Positions 1-8,786 of a DNA stretch of 64,000 bases are shown in pieces. The translations under genes were made by a program, and so were the position numbers. Source of the DNA: Corynebacterium stationis (lineage in GTDB: Bacteria; Actinomycetota; Actinomycetes; Mycobacteriales; Mycobacteriaceae); contig NZ_CP009251.1 of the NCBI RefSeq assembly GCF_001941345.1, positions 1,054,001-1,118,000 on the forward strand. Reading direction: 5' to 3'. The notes beneath the pieces were generated by a model. The model was given only the letters and a program-made list of their open reading frames with translations. It did no database searches and had not been told where the DNA came from. Every line of letters starts with the position of its first letter. Within the stretch, counting starts at the first letter, position 1.

Positions 1-350
1 CGGCCTTTTCCATGGGTGGAGAAGGATCGACCTGGTTATTTACCACCATTCAGCTGGGCTTTGTTATCGGAGTGGCCATTGCCGCACCGCGCATGAAAGA
101 CCGCTGGGAAGCAGTAGGTTTAGCTATGCTGGCTGGTGGCGCGTTGGGCAATTTGATTGACCGATTATTGCGCGAACCCGGCTTTTGGTTCGGTCACGTC
201 GTGGATTATATTTCGGTGGGAAACTTCGCCGTATTCAATATTGCTGACGCCTCGATTACGGTAGGTGTGTTTGTATTTATTATTGCCATGTTGACTGAGG
301 AGAGGAGGGCGAAACATGAACAGGGAAGTGCGGACCCTGCCAGTACCTGA
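1..350 (+). CDS. lspA: Lipoprotein signal peptidase II, C-terminal part
   Basis: The frame is open from the window edge (first full codon at base 3), so the N-terminus is missing. LspA is an inner-membrane aspartic protease that removes signal peptides from lipid-modified prolipoproteins. Family motifs are visible: AFSMG just inside the window, [10 protein letters not shown], and [20 protein letters not shown], which carry the two catalytic aspartates (D of NLIDR and D of NIADA). Three membrane segments remain. The end overlaps rluD by 35 bases, the usual lspA-rluD coupling in actinobacteria. lgt, the preceding enzyme of lipoprotein maturation, is about 32 kb downstream. Confidence 0.93.
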   Translation, partial: AFSMGGEGSTWLFTTIQLGFVIGVAIAAPRMKDRWEAVGLAMLAGGALGNLIDRLLREPGFWFGHVVDYISVGNFAVFNIADASITVGVFVFIIAMLTEERRAKHEQGSADPAST

Positions 351-1242
351 AGGTATTGACGGATTGCGTGTGGATGCAGCCTTGTCCAAAATGTTGGGGC
401 TATCGCGCACCATCACCGCAGATTTATGCGTGGAAGGTGCAGTGCTAGTCAATGGCAATACGGTATCGAAGTCAGATCGTTTAAGCGCCGGGCAGTGGGT
501 GGAAGTTACTCTGCCTGAGCCTGCAGCACCGCTGGTTCCTAAAGAAGAGCTGGTCGAAGGAATGGACGTGGTCTATTCCGATGATGACATCATCGCGGTC
601 AACAAGCCCGTTGGTGTGGCAGCGCATCCTTCCGTGGGTTGGGAAGGCCCCACGGTCATTGGTGGGTTGGCAGCGGCAGGTTTTAGGCTTTCTACCTCCG
701 GCCCGCCAGAGCGCAAAGGCATTGTGCACCGCCTAGATGTTGGTACGTCTGGGGTTATGGTGGTTGCTTCTTCCGAACGTGCCTATTCAGCGTTGAAGGC
801 AGCGTTTAAGGAGCGCACAGTGCACAAGACTTATCACGCGCTGGTGCAAGGTTTGCCTGATCCCATTGAGGGCACTATCGATGCCCCTATTGGCCGCCAT
901 CCATCATCGGGCTGGAAATTCGCAGTGACCGACGAAGGCAAGCACGCGATTACTCATTACAGTCTGATCGAGGCATTTCGCGAAGCATCGCTTCTCGATG
1001 TCCACCTAGAGACCGGCCGCACCCACCAAATCCGTGTGCACATGTCTGCCATTGGCCATCCCTGCTGCGGTGATCCGATGTATGGTTCTGACCCGAACCT
1101 TTCCAAGCGTCTGGGGCTGATTCGTCAATGGTTGCATGCGGTCAAGCTCGGGTTTGTGCACCCCGGCACCGGTCGCTGGATTGAGATCGAAACTAGCTAC
1201 CCAGACGACCTGCAAAACGCTTTGGATGTCCTTCGTGGATAA
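316..1242 (+). CDS. rluD: RluA/RluD-family 23S rRNA pseudouridine synthase
   Basis: 308 aa, usual length for the family. An N-terminal S4 RNA-binding domain (about residues 15-70) precedes the pseudouridine synthase fold. The catalytic motif [12 protein letters not shown] is intact, with the nucleophilic aspartate at residue 141, and the later motif [13 protein letters not shown] is also present. The enzyme isomerises uridines in large-subunit rRNA. The ATG lies inside lspA, preceded by a strong GAGGAGAGGAGG ribosome-binding tract, so the two genes are translationally coupled. The exact target uridines cannot be told from sequence; RluD is the best match by domain layout and context. Confidence 0.9.
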   Translation: MNREVRTLPVPEGIDGLRVDAALSKMLGLSRTITADLCVEGAVLVNGNTVSKSDRLSAGQWVEVTLPEPAAPLVPKEELVEGMDVVYSDDDIIAVNKPVGVAAHPSVGWEGPTVIGGLAAAGFRLSTSGPPERKGIVHRLDVGTSGVMVVASSERAYSALKAAFKERTVHKTYHALVQGLPDPIEGTIDAPIGRHPSSGWKFAVTDEGKHAITHYSLIEAFREASLLDVHLETGRTHQIRVHMSAIGHPCCGDPMYGSDPNLSKRLGLIRQWLHAVKLGFVHPGTGRWIEIETSYPDDLQNALDVLRG

Positions 1243-1864
1243 GGAACCTCATTCTTCGGCGCCTCGGCAGGGTATGGCCAATGTGTCGGAGCGCGTAGTG
1301 CGACGACATCCAGGGCTTCGCCATCCGGCATACATCTACCGCCGGCGTCGCATCGCGGCACTGGGCATCTTAGCTTTTATCTTGTTGCTCGTGGTCTTTC
1401 TCGCTGGTGCGTGCGGGCCGGGGCCCACCCAGAGCCTGCAAGGCGATCAATTAGGACCTGATCCTGAAGAATCTGCGCAGGAGTATCAACAACGTGCAGC
1501 GCAAACTCTCGAAGACGCGCGCAAAGAGACCTATGCTTTGGTCACTTTCAATCCGGCTGTCGATGCCGCTACTGCGGCCGCTGCCGTCGAAGGTGCGCAA
1601 CGCGCGAGCGCATTGATTACACAGGAAGATTTCGTGCCAATCGAAATTCCTGAGCCCATTGAAGGCGAAAGTCGCGAAGATGTATTTCACCGCGAGGTCG
1701 GCACTGAGAAGCTCAACTCCGTGATTATCTACGACGACGCTAAAGCATTGTCAGAAATCGCGCAAGGCGCAGATGTCTTTGCCGTCGAGGCTTCGCCGTC
1801 CGATGCTGCGTGGGGAAGTTTCGCTATTAGACCCTTGATGGTGAATGAGACAGGTGACAACTAA
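1226..1864 (+). CDS. Membrane-anchored hypothetical protein
   Basis: Function not recognised. About 212 aa from the ATG at 1226; an ATG at 1274 (about 196 aa) is equally possible. A basic stretch with YRRRR is followed by one hydrophobic segment ending LAGACGPG, which could be a membrane anchor or a weak lipobox (A-G-A before the cysteine). The remaining roughly 150 residues are acidic and alanine-rich and would lie outside the membrane. The stop overlaps the start of the next gene (TAATG), so the pair is probably co-expressed downstream of rluD. Confidence 0.7.
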   Translation: MSFVDKEPHSSAPRQGMANVSERVVRRHPGLRHPAYIYRRRRIAALGILAFILLLVVFLAGACGPGPTQSLQGDQLGPDPEESAQEYQQRAAQTLEDARKETYALVTFNPAVDAATAAAAVEGAQRASALITQEDFVPIEIPEPIEGESREDVFHREVGTEKLNSVIIYDDAKALSEIAQGADVFAVEASPSDAAWGSFAIRPLMVNETGDN

Positions 1865-2115
1865 TGGCCTTTCCCAAGAATCTGAACAAGCTTAAAACCT
1901 TCTCCTCGTGGCCCGCGAATTACCGCTTTGCCTATGCCATGGACATTGTCGGCATCTTCGTGTGCCTAGGCTTTTTCCTCTTTGGCAATCAACCAGCGGA
2001 AGGCCGGGTTCTCCTCGGCTTGGGCTTTATTGTTTGCCTAGCCCTGGGCTATTTGATGCCCGGCTGGGCTTTAAATGATGAGGAAGAAAAAGCCAAACGC
2101 GCCTGGCGGAAATAG
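1864..2115 (+). CDS. Small membrane protein, 83 aa
   Basis: Its ATG overlaps the preceding stop codon by one base, which supports real translation. The protein has two hydrophobic stretches (about residues 25-42 and 48-68), a basic, aromatic N-terminus and a highly charged tail ending EEEKAKRAWRK, the picture of a small two-span membrane protein. No family could be assigned. It ends three bases before the end of the convergent rarD gene. Confidence 0.72.
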   Translation: MAFPKNLNKLKTFSSWPANYRFAYAMDIVGIFVCLGFFLFGNQPAEGRVLLGLGFIVCLALGYLMPGWALNDEEEKAKRAWRK

Positions 2116-2118
2116 TTT

Positions 2119-3024
2119 CTACTGTTCTTCGCTAGCAGGTAGCTGCACACGCCGGGACTTTCGCCGCATACGCACCATGTCAACCATGTACAGTGCGACT
2201 GCGAACCAGATGATGACAAAACCAATCCAGCGTTCAGAAGACATGTGTTCTTGGGTGACAAATACAGCCCACAGCAGCTGCATCGTTGGCGTCATGTACT
2301 GCAGCATGCCCACGGTCGACAGCGGCAAGAGTTTTGCGCCTTGGGCGAATAGAATCAGCGGCAATGCCGTAACCAGGCCCGATAGGATGAGCAGTGCAGT
2401 GTGGCTTGGCCCTTCAGACAAGAACGTAGACTCGCCATTAGCGCTTAAGTAACCGATGTAGAAAAGCGCAACGGGGGACATCACTAGGGTTTCGGCAGCA
2501 ACGGAGCCAGCCGATGACACCTGCACCTGCTTTTTCAAAAGACCATAAATGCCAAAAGAGCCCGCCAGAAGCAGCGAAATCCATGGACCCTCGCCGGTCA
2601 TCAAGGTCAGCCACAGTACAGCGATGGCAGCCACGCCGACTGCAGAAATCTGCAGCTTGCGCAGTTGTTCTTTCAACACGAGCACACCGAGTGCCACAGA
2701 GACCAGCGGGTTGATGAAGTATCCCAATGCTGCATCGGCCACGTGCCCGGAGTTGACCGCTAAAACATAGGTACCCCAGTTAACGGTAATGGCCACCGAG
2801 GCAGCGCTGAGCCACATCCACGTGCGCCGGCTTAACCGCGTTAGCTCCCGCCAAGTGCCGGTGAAGAGCAGATAGATAATGATTAATACCGCGGTCCAGA
2901 TGATCCGGTGCGCCAAAATTTCCAATGGGGTTGCTGGGAGCAGCAGTGGGAAGAAGGCGGGAAAGACTCCCCACAATAAATAAGCCCCGATGGCAAATGG
3001 CATGGATGCCTCCGAATCAATCAA
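2119..3024 (-). CDS. rarD: RarD family EamA-type transporter
   Basis: 301 aa with about ten hydrophobic segments, as expected for the drug/metabolite transporter superfamily. It starts with the RarD-type hallmark GAYLLWGVFPAFF and contains AHRIIWT, NWGTYVLAVNSGH and ALGYFINPLVSV, which are characteristic of RarD rather than other EamA proteins. The substrate is unknown. The ATG at 3024 is used here; an in-frame ATG at 3003 (MPFAIGAY) would remove seven residues and sits closer to the conserved region. It is divergent from dnaE across a 152-base intergenic region that holds an inverted repeat. Confidence 0.87.
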   Translation of the reverse strand: MIDSEASMPFAIGAYLLWGVFPAFFPLLLPATPLEILAHRIIWTAVLIIIYLLFTGTWRELTRLSRRTWMWLSAASVAITVNWGTYVLAVNSGHVADAALGYFINPLVSVALGVLVLKEQLRKLQISAVGVAAIAVLWLTLMTGEGPWISLLLAGSFGIYGLLKKQVQVSSAGSVAAETLVMSPVALFYIGYLSANGESTFLSEGPSHTALLILSGLVTALPLILFAQGAKLLPLSTVGMLQYMTPTMQLLWAVFVTQEHMSSERWIGFVIIWFAVALYMVDMVRMRRKSRRVQLPASEEQ

Positions 3025-3035
3025 AGTCTCAAATT

Positions 3036-3074
3036 GTATTATGCAATTAGCACGTTACTCTAGTGGCGTAATAC
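3036..3074. promoter_or_regulatory. Inverted repeat between rarD and dnaE
   Basis: GTATTATGC (3036-3044) is mirrored by GCGTAATAC (3066-3074): 9-bp arms with one mismatch. The arm centres lie 30 bp apart, close to three helical turns, in the gap between two divergent genes. It could be a regulator site, but no known family consensus was recognised and chance is possible. Confidence 0.3.
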
Positions 3075-3176
3075 AGATTGCGCCAAGGTTAATGTGACAG
3101 GCCCGTCCGACCCAGCGCGTTCGAACCGAATGTGCCTCGAGCTGGTGATTCCCCCGATGTTGCCTAGATAGCTAGA

Positions 3177-6100
3177 ATGACGATCATGGCCAAGAATTCC
3201 TCTTTTGTACACCTTCATAACCACACTGAATTTTCCATGCTCGATGGCATGGCCAAGGTTGATTTATTGGCAGAAGAGGTATCACGACAGGAAATGCCCG
3301 CCGTGGGTATGACGGACCACGGCAATATGTTCGGCTCCGACGCTTTCTACCGGCGCATGACCAAAGCCGGCGTGAAACCCATTATTGGTATCGAGGCCTA
3401 TATGGCGCCTGGTTCGCGCTTTAATAAAAAGCGTCAACTATGGGGTACTCCGGATCAAAAACGTGATGACGTTTCCGCCTCCGGTGCCTATTTGCACCAG
3501 ACCATGCTTGCAGAAAATGCCACGGGCCTGTCTAATCTTTTTAAGCTTTCTTCTCTTGCTTCCTATGAAGGACAGCTGGGTAAATGGCCGCGTATGGACG
3601 CTGAGCTGATTGCCGAACACGCTGACGGCATCATCGCAACGACCGGTTGTCCATCGGGTGATGTACAAACACGTCTGCGCTTGGGCCAATTCGACGAAGC
3701 GCTCGAAGCGGCTGCGATGTGGCAAGACATTTACGGCCGTGACAACTATTTTCTGGAGTTGATGGATCATGGCCTGGACATCGAAAAGCGCACGCGTGAC
3801 GGCCTGCTAGAAATTGGCCGCAAGCTTGACCTGCCACCGCTGGTGACCAATGACTGCCACTACGTGCTGGAATCGCAGGCACCGGCGCACGAGGCTATGT
3901 TGTGTGTGCAAACCGGTAAGACCTTCATGGACCCAGACCGCTTTAAGTTCGACGGCACGGGCTACTACATCAAATCAGCTGCACAAATGCGTGAGCTGTG
4001 GGACCACATGGTGCCAGATGGCTGCGATAACACCTTGTGGATTGCTGAACGCGTCGAATCTTATGATGCCTTGTGGGAAGAACACACCCACGACCGCATG
4101 CCAATTGCCGATGTGCCTGAGGGACACACTCCAACCTCATGGTTGACCCATGAGGTGATGGAAGGACTCAAAGACCGCTTCAACGGTGAAGAGGTGCCTG
4201 AGGAATACGTCAAGCGCGCCGAATACGAAATCTCCGTTATCGATATGAAGGGCTACCCGTCCTACTTCCTTATCGTTGCCGAGATCATTAAGCATGCCCG
4301 CTCCATCGGTATTTGGGTTGGCCCTGGCCGTGGTTCTGCAGCGGGTGCTTTGGTGGCTTATGCCTTGACCATTACCAATATCGACCCGATTGAACACGAC
4401 CTGCTGTTTGAGCGATTTTTGAACCCAGAGCGGCCCTCTGCACCCGATATCGATATCGACTTCGATGACCGCCGCCGTGGTGAGATGATCCAATACGCCG
4501 CTGAGCGATGGGGCGAAGACAAAATTGCGCAGGTTATTACCTTCGGTACCGTGAAAACCAAGCAGGCCATTAAGGATGCTGCGAAGGTGCACTTTGGCCA
4601 GCCTGGTTTCCAGATGGCTGACCGCATCAACGGCGCGCTGCCGCCGGCGATTATGGCGAAAGATATTCCGCTGTCTGGTATTACTGACCCGGAGCATGAG
4701 CGCTACTCTGAGGCCACCGAAGTGCGCCAAATGGTCGAAACCGACCCGGATGTTAAAAAGATTTATGACACCGCGCGTGGTCTCGAAGGCGTTGTCCGCC
4801 AGGCCGGCGTGCACGCCTGTGCGGTGATTATGGCCTCTGTCCGGTTGATGGACCACATTCCAATGTGGAAGCGCCCTGCCGATGGTGCTTATATCACCGG
4901 CTGGGACTACCCAGCATGTGAGGCCATTGGCCTGCTGAAGATGGACTTTCTGGGCCTGCGCAACCTCACGGTTATCGGTGACGCGCTGGCTAATATCAAG
5001 AAAAACCGCGGCATTGACCTCAACCTTGAGGACTTGCATGCCGATGACCCGCAGGTGTCCAAGGTCTACGACCTGCTCTCAAGCGGCGATACCCTAGGCG
5101 TGTTCCAGCTGGACTCCGGCGGTATGCAAGAGTTGCTGAAGCGCATGAAGCCAACTGGGTTTAAAGATATTGTGGCTTCGCTAGCGCTGTATCGTCCAGG
5201 ACCGATGGGTGTGAACGCGCACTGGAACTACGCGGACCGTAAGAATGGGCGCCAGGAAATTACGCCTATTCACCCAGAGCTGGAAGAAGCACTGGAAGAA
5301 ATTCTCGGCGAGACTTACGGCCTGATCGTGTATCAGGAGCAGATCATGCGTATTTCTCAGAAACTTGCGAACTACACCGCTGGTGAAGCAGATGGCTTCC
5401 GTAAAGCCATGGGTAAGAAGAAACCAGAAGTACTGGCCCAAGAATATGAGAAGTTTAGCCAGGGCATGTTCTCCAATGGTTACTCCAAGGGCGCGGTCGA
5501 TGCGCTGTGGGGCACCATTGAGCCTTTCGCGTCGTATGCGTTTAACAAGTCCCACGCCGCAGGCTACGGACTGGTATCCTTCTGGACCGCGTACCTGAAG
5601 GCCTACTTCGCGCCGGAGTACATGGCCGCGCTTTTGACCTCGGTGGCGGATAAGAAAGACAAGTCCGCTATCTACTTGGCGGACTGCCGCCACCTTGGCA
5701 TTAAGGTCTTGCCGCCGGATGTTAACGAGTCCGCTGAGGACTTCGAGGCTGTTGGCGAAGATATCCGCTTCGGCATGGGTGCGATCCGCAACGTGGGCTC
5801 GGAAGTGGTGGAATCGATCATCGAGGCGCGCCGGGAAAAGGGTGCTTTCAAGTCCTTCAGTGACTACCTGGATAAGATTTCGCTGATTGCGTGTACCAAG
5901 CGCGTGACGGAGTCTTTGATTAAGGCCGGTGCCTTTGACTCTTTGGGGCATCCGCGCAAGGGCTTGATGCTGATTCAAGAAGACGCCGTGGATTCGGTGC
6001 AGTCGACGAAGAAGGCGGCGGATAAGGGCCAGTTCGATCTCTTCGCCAGCTTCGGCGGCGATGAAGGTGGATCCGTTTCGACCTTTGCAATCGATGTTCC

Positions 6101-6755
6101 CGAGGAATCCTGGGACCGCAAGCACGAGCTCGCCCTCGAGCGAGAAATGCTGGGTCTTTATGTCTCTGGGCACCCACTCGATGGCTTCGAAGATGCCCTG
6201 GCGGCACAGACGGATACCGCCTTGACCACCGTGGTTGGTGGCGAGATGCGCAATGGTCAAGAGATGATCATCGGCGGCATTATCTCGGCTGTGGACCGTC
6301 GTTTCTCTAAGCGCGACGGCTCCCCGTGGGCAATTGTCACCATCGAAGATCACCACGGTGCGCAGGTAGAAATCTTGGTCTTTAACCAGGTCTATTCCTT
6401 AGTGGCTCCGCAGATTGTGGAAGATAATATTATTCTGGCCAAGGTTCAGGTGCGTGTGCGTGATGAGCGCACCAGCTTCTTCTGCAATGACATCCGAGTC
6501 CCAGAATTAGGCCCAGGAAATGGCGCTGGGTTGCCGCTGCGGCTGAGCATGCGTACGGACCAGTGCACGATGGAAAACATCGCAAAGCTTAAGCAAGTAT
6601 TGGTCAATAACAAGGGCGATTCGGACGTGTATCTCACCCTGCTCAGTGGCGATGAATCCACGATGATGGTCTTAGGCGACCACCTGCGCGTAGAGCGTTC
6701 TTCCAGTTTGATGGGTGATCTCAAAGCCACCATGGGGACAGGGATTTTAGGCTAG
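3177..6755 (+). CDS. dnaE: DNA polymerase III alpha subunit
   Basis: 1192 aa, full length for the main actinobacterial replicative polymerase (DnaE1). An N-terminal PHP domain begins with [15 protein letters not shown]. The C-family polymerase core follows, with [16 protein letters not shown] near residue 385 and the catalytic aspartate motif [12 protein letters not shown] near 423, then helix-hairpin-helix and OB-fold regions ([10 protein letters not shown] near 1000, then [16 protein letters not shown]). It copies DNA within the replisome. Start taken at ATG 3177; ATG 3186 is a possible alternative. No frameshift is seen. Confidence 0.97.
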   Translation: MTIMAKNSSFVHLHNHTEFSMLDGMAKVDLLAEEVSRQEMPAVGMTDHGNMFGSDAFYRRMTKAGVKPIIGIEAYMAPGSRFNKKRQLWGTPDQKRDDVSASGAYLHQTMLAENATGLSNLFKLSSLASYEGQLGKWPRMDAELIAEHADGIIATTGCPSGDVQTRLRLGQFDEALEAAAMWQDIYGRDNYFLELMDHGLDIEKRTRDGLLEIGRKLDLPPLVTNDCHYVLESQAPAHEAMLCVQTGKTFMDPDRFKFDGTGYYIKSAAQMRELWDHMVPDGCDNTLWIAERVESYDALWEEHTHDRMPIADVPEGHTPTSWLTHEVMEGLKDRFNGEEVPEEYVKRAEYEISVIDMKGYPSYFLIVAEIIKHARSIGIWVGPGRGSAAGALVAYALTITNIDPIEHDLLFERFLNPERPSAPDIDIDFDDRRRGEMIQYAAERWGEDKIAQVITFGTVKTKQAIKDAAKVHFGQPGFQMADRINGALPPAIMAKDIPLSGITDPEHERYSEATEVRQMVETDPDVKKIYDTARGLEGVVRQAGVHACAVIMASVRLMDHIPMWKRPADGAYITGWDYPACEAIGLLKMDFLGLRNLTVIGDALANIKKNRGIDLNLEDLHADDPQVSKVYDLLSSGDTLGVFQLDSGGMQELLKRMKPTGFKDIVASLALYRPGPMGVNAHWNYADRKNGRQEITPIHPELEEALEEILGETYGLIVYQEQIMRISQKLANYTAGEADGFRKAMGKKKPEVLAQEYEKFSQGMFSNGYSKGAVDALWGTIEPFASYAFNKSHAAGYGLVSFWTAYLKAYFAPEYMAALLTSVADKKDKSAIYLADCRHLGIKVLPPDVNESAEDFEAVGEDIRFGMGAIRNVGSEVVESIIEARREKGAFKSFSDYLDKISLIACTKRVTESLIKAGAFDSLGHPRKGLMLIQEDAVDSVQSTKKAADKGQFDLFASFGGDEGGSVSTFAIDVPEESWDRKHELALEREMLGLYVSGHPLDGFEDALAAQTDTALTTVVGGEMRNGQEMIIGGIISAVDRRFSKRDGSPWAIVTIEDHHGAQVEILVFNQVYSLVAPQIVEDNIILAKVQVRVRDERTSFFCNDIRVPELGPGNGAGLPLRLSMRTDQCTMENIAKLKQVLVNNKGDSDVYLTLLSGDESTMMVLGDHLRVERSSSLMGDLKATMGTGILG

Positions 6756-6837
6756 ACCAAGCGGTTCGCTACTCGTACACCAAACGGGGTAGGAGTAGTG
6801 AATATAAATAATGGATGTGCGGGATTCTGAGATAAGG

Positions 6838-6853
6838 TAGACCACACAGTCTA
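6838..6853. promoter_or_regulatory. Putative McbR operator
   Basis: A perfect palindrome TAGAC-N6-GTCTA lies 24-39 bases before the GTG start of the MetE-like gene. This is the published consensus of McbR, the TetR-family repressor of methionine and sulfur metabolism in Corynebacterium. A TAAGGT hexamer at 6833-6838 could be the -10 element, so binding would overlap the promoter. The fit of both sequence and target makes this a strong call, though binding itself is inferred. Confidence 0.78.
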
Positions 6854-6876
6854 TTTCTTATTAAGGAGAAAACTTC

Positions 6877-8079
6877 GTGGCACAAAAAATCCGCACTACT
6901 CATGTTGGCTCACTCCCACGCACCCCAGAATTGCTGGAAGCAAACCAAAACCGGGCATCCGGTTCGGTGCCAGATGAGGCCTTTTTTGAAATTCTAGAAA
7001 AGGCAGTCGATGAAGTCGTTGCCCGCCAGGTAGAGCTGGGCATCGATATCATCAACGAAGGCGAATACGGCCACATCACCTCCGGTGCGATTGACTACGG
7101 TGCATGGTGGAACTACTCCTTCTCCCGCTTGGGCGGGCTGACCATGACCGACGTAGACCGCTGGGCAAGCGAGGAAGTTGTTCGTTCCGAACCAGGCAAG
7201 CCACGCTTGACCTCTTTCTCGGACCGCCGCGACCGCGCCCTGTTCAACGAGGCATACGAAGATCCAGAATCCGGCATCTTCACCGGCCGCGCCAAGGTGG
7301 GCAACCCAGAGTTCACCGGCCCAATTACCTACGTTGGCCAGAAAGAAGTCGAAGCAGACGTCAAGCTGCTCAAGGACGCAATGGCGAAGCACAACGTCAC
7401 CGACGGCTTCGTTGCGGCACTTTCCCCGGGATCTGCAGCGCGTTTGGCTAATAAGTACTACGAGACCGAGTCCGAAGTTATTCAGGCTTGTGGCGCGGCT
7501 CTGTCGCACGAGTACAAGGCCATCACCGATGCTGGCCTGACCGTCCAGTTCGACGCCCCAGACTTGGCTGAAGCGTGGGACCAGATCAACCCAGAGCCTT
7601 CCATTGAAGACTTCCGTGGCTTTGTGCGCGAGCGCATCGACGTGCTCAACGAATCCATCAAGGACATTCCTAAGGAACTGACCCGCCTGCACATCTGCTG
7701 GGGCTCCTGGCACGGACCACACGTCACCGACGTTCCATTCGGCGACATCCTCGAAGAAATCTTGCGCGCTGAGGTCGGCGGCTACACCTTCGAGGCAGCC
7801 TCCCCACGCCACGCACACGAGTGGAAGATCTGGAAGGACGTTGAACTTCCAGACAACGTTTTGCTCTACCCAGGTGTTATCGCGCACTCCACCAACGTGG
7901 TTGAGCACCCAGAGCTCGTGGCAGACCGCATTTCCAACTTTGCAGAAGTAGTTGGTCCAGACAAGGTTGTCGCATCGACTGACTGTGGTTTGGGCGGTCG
8001 CCTGCACCACCAGATTGCTTGGGCAAAGCTGGACTCTTTGGTCAAGGGTGCAGAAATCGCATCCAAGCGCCTGTACTAA
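6877..8079 (+). CDS. Cobalamin-independent methionine synthase family II protein (MetE C-domain-like)
   Basis: 400 aa, matching the single catalytic barrel of MetE rather than the two-barrel enzyme of about 760 aa. It opens with IRTTHVGSLPRTPELL. The zinc ligands of the family are in place: H272 and C274 (LHICWG), E306 (FEAASPR) and C370 (STDCGLGG), so it is probably an active methyltransferase moving a methyl group to a thiol. Whether the donor is methyl-folate and the acceptor homocysteine cannot be decided. The GTG start is set by AAGGAG at 6863-6868. A McbR-type palindrome in the promoter supports a role in methionine/sulfur metabolism. A strong bidirectional terminator follows. Confidence 0.88.
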   Translation: MAQKIRTTHVGSLPRTPELLEANQNRASGSVPDEAFFEILEKAVDEVVARQVELGIDIINEGEYGHITSGAIDYGAWWNYSFSRLGGLTMTDVDRWASEEVVRSEPGKPRLTSFSDRRDRALFNEAYEDPESGIFTGRAKVGNPEFTGPITYVGQKEVEADVKLLKDAMAKHNVTDGFVAALSPGSAARLANKYYETESEVIQACGAALSHEYKAITDAGLTVQFDAPDLAEAWDQINPEPSIEDFRGFVRERIDVLNESIKDIPKELTRLHICWGSWHGPHVTDVPFGDILEEILRAEVGGYTFEAASPRHAHEWKIWKDVELPDNVLLYPGVIAHSTNVVEHPELVADRISNFAEVVGPDKVVASTDCGLGGRLHHQIAWAKLDSLVKGAEIASKRLY

Positions 8080-8093
8080 ATTCGGGCATACGC

Positions 8094-8143
8094 AAAAATC
8101 CTCCCCAGCAGTTCATTTAAACCGAACTGCGGAGAGGATTTTT
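8094..8143. terminator. Bidirectional terminator
   Basis: Arms AAAAATCCTC (8094-8103) and GAGGATTTTT (8134-8143) pair perfectly, with an inner GCAGTTC/GAACTGC stem and a 9-base loop. The T-run on one strand and A-run on the other let it serve both the MetE-like gene and the convergent secreted-protein gene. Confidence 0.9.
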
Positions 8144-8166
8144 AGCGTTTAAGTAACACCAGGCGA

Positions 8167-8685
8167 TTAGAGCTTGAAGCCCATGTTCTTCAAAAAGCCG
8201 GCGATCTGGGCGCGCGCCTCAGGGGAGAAGGTCGCAACAATCCCAGCTGCCTGGGTCAAAGAGCCACCAACCGCGAGGATGGCGCCAATGACAGCGAAAA
8301 TCATGTCGGTGGTTTCATTGCCGCGCATGGACTTCGCGAAATCTGGCACCTTCTCCCAGCGCTCGTCTGCCTTGGCCTCTTCTTCTTCCTTGATGCACTC
8401 TGGTGGAGTAGGCATGCCCGAAGAGCCGTAGCCGTTGAGGATGCCAAAGGCTAGTTCCTGTGGACCCATAAACGAAGAACCAACCTTGCCGGCCGCAACG
8501 TCTGCCTCATGATCTTCCTTGGCCTTTTCGATGGCAGCCTGGCATTCTGGGGAGTAGCCCTCGCCGCTGATGTGTCCACCAGAAGACAGCGAGCCGGTTT
8601 GTGCGGATGCGGCAACTGGCGTCAAGGCAGCCAAAGCAACGGAGCTGGCAGCCACGATGGCCACAGAAAGACGGGAATTACGCAT
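8167..8685 (-). CDS. Secreted hypothetical protein with C-terminal hydrophobic segment
   Basis: 172 aa, not assigned to a family. A clear Sec signal peptide (basic MRNSR, hydrophobic core, likely cut after AASA) leads to a mature protein of about 143 residues. Two cysteines sit in similar settings, SPEC and TPPEC, and could form one disulfide. Acidic and lysine-rich helical regions follow. Near the C-terminus a stretch rich in Ile, Ala and Gly (DMIFAVIGAILAVGG) could insert into a membrane. The layout recalls small exported envelope proteins of corynebacteria, but that is only a resemblance. AAGGAG lies upstream of the ATG. Confidence 0.75.
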   Translation of the reverse strand: MRNSRLSVAIVAASSVALAALTPVAASAQTGSLSSGGHISGEGYSPECQAAIEKAKEDHEADVAAGKVGSSFMGPQELAFGILNGYGSSGMPTPPECIKEEEEAKADERWEKVPDFAKSMRGNETTDMIFAVIGAILAVGGSLTQAAGIVATFSPEARAQIAGFLKNMGFKL

Positions 8686-8786
8686 AGAGGACTTCTCCTT
8701 GGAAGGCAGAACTAGGAATTATACCTTCCTGAACTTAGCAGGTTGGCCAAGATACCGGTAGGCAAGGGCAAGAAAAAGATGTATTT

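Noticed and set aside
4137..5039. 300-codon open frame on the minus strand
   Set aside because: Antisense to dnaE; its protein shows no recognisable family.
5181..6356. 391-codon open frame on the minus strand
   Set aside because: Antisense to dnaE with no domain or ribosome-binding site; shadow.
6994..8010. 338-codon open frame on the minus strand
   Set aside because: Lies wholly antisense to the MetE-like gene, whose zinc ligands and start signals are clear; a codon-bias shadow.
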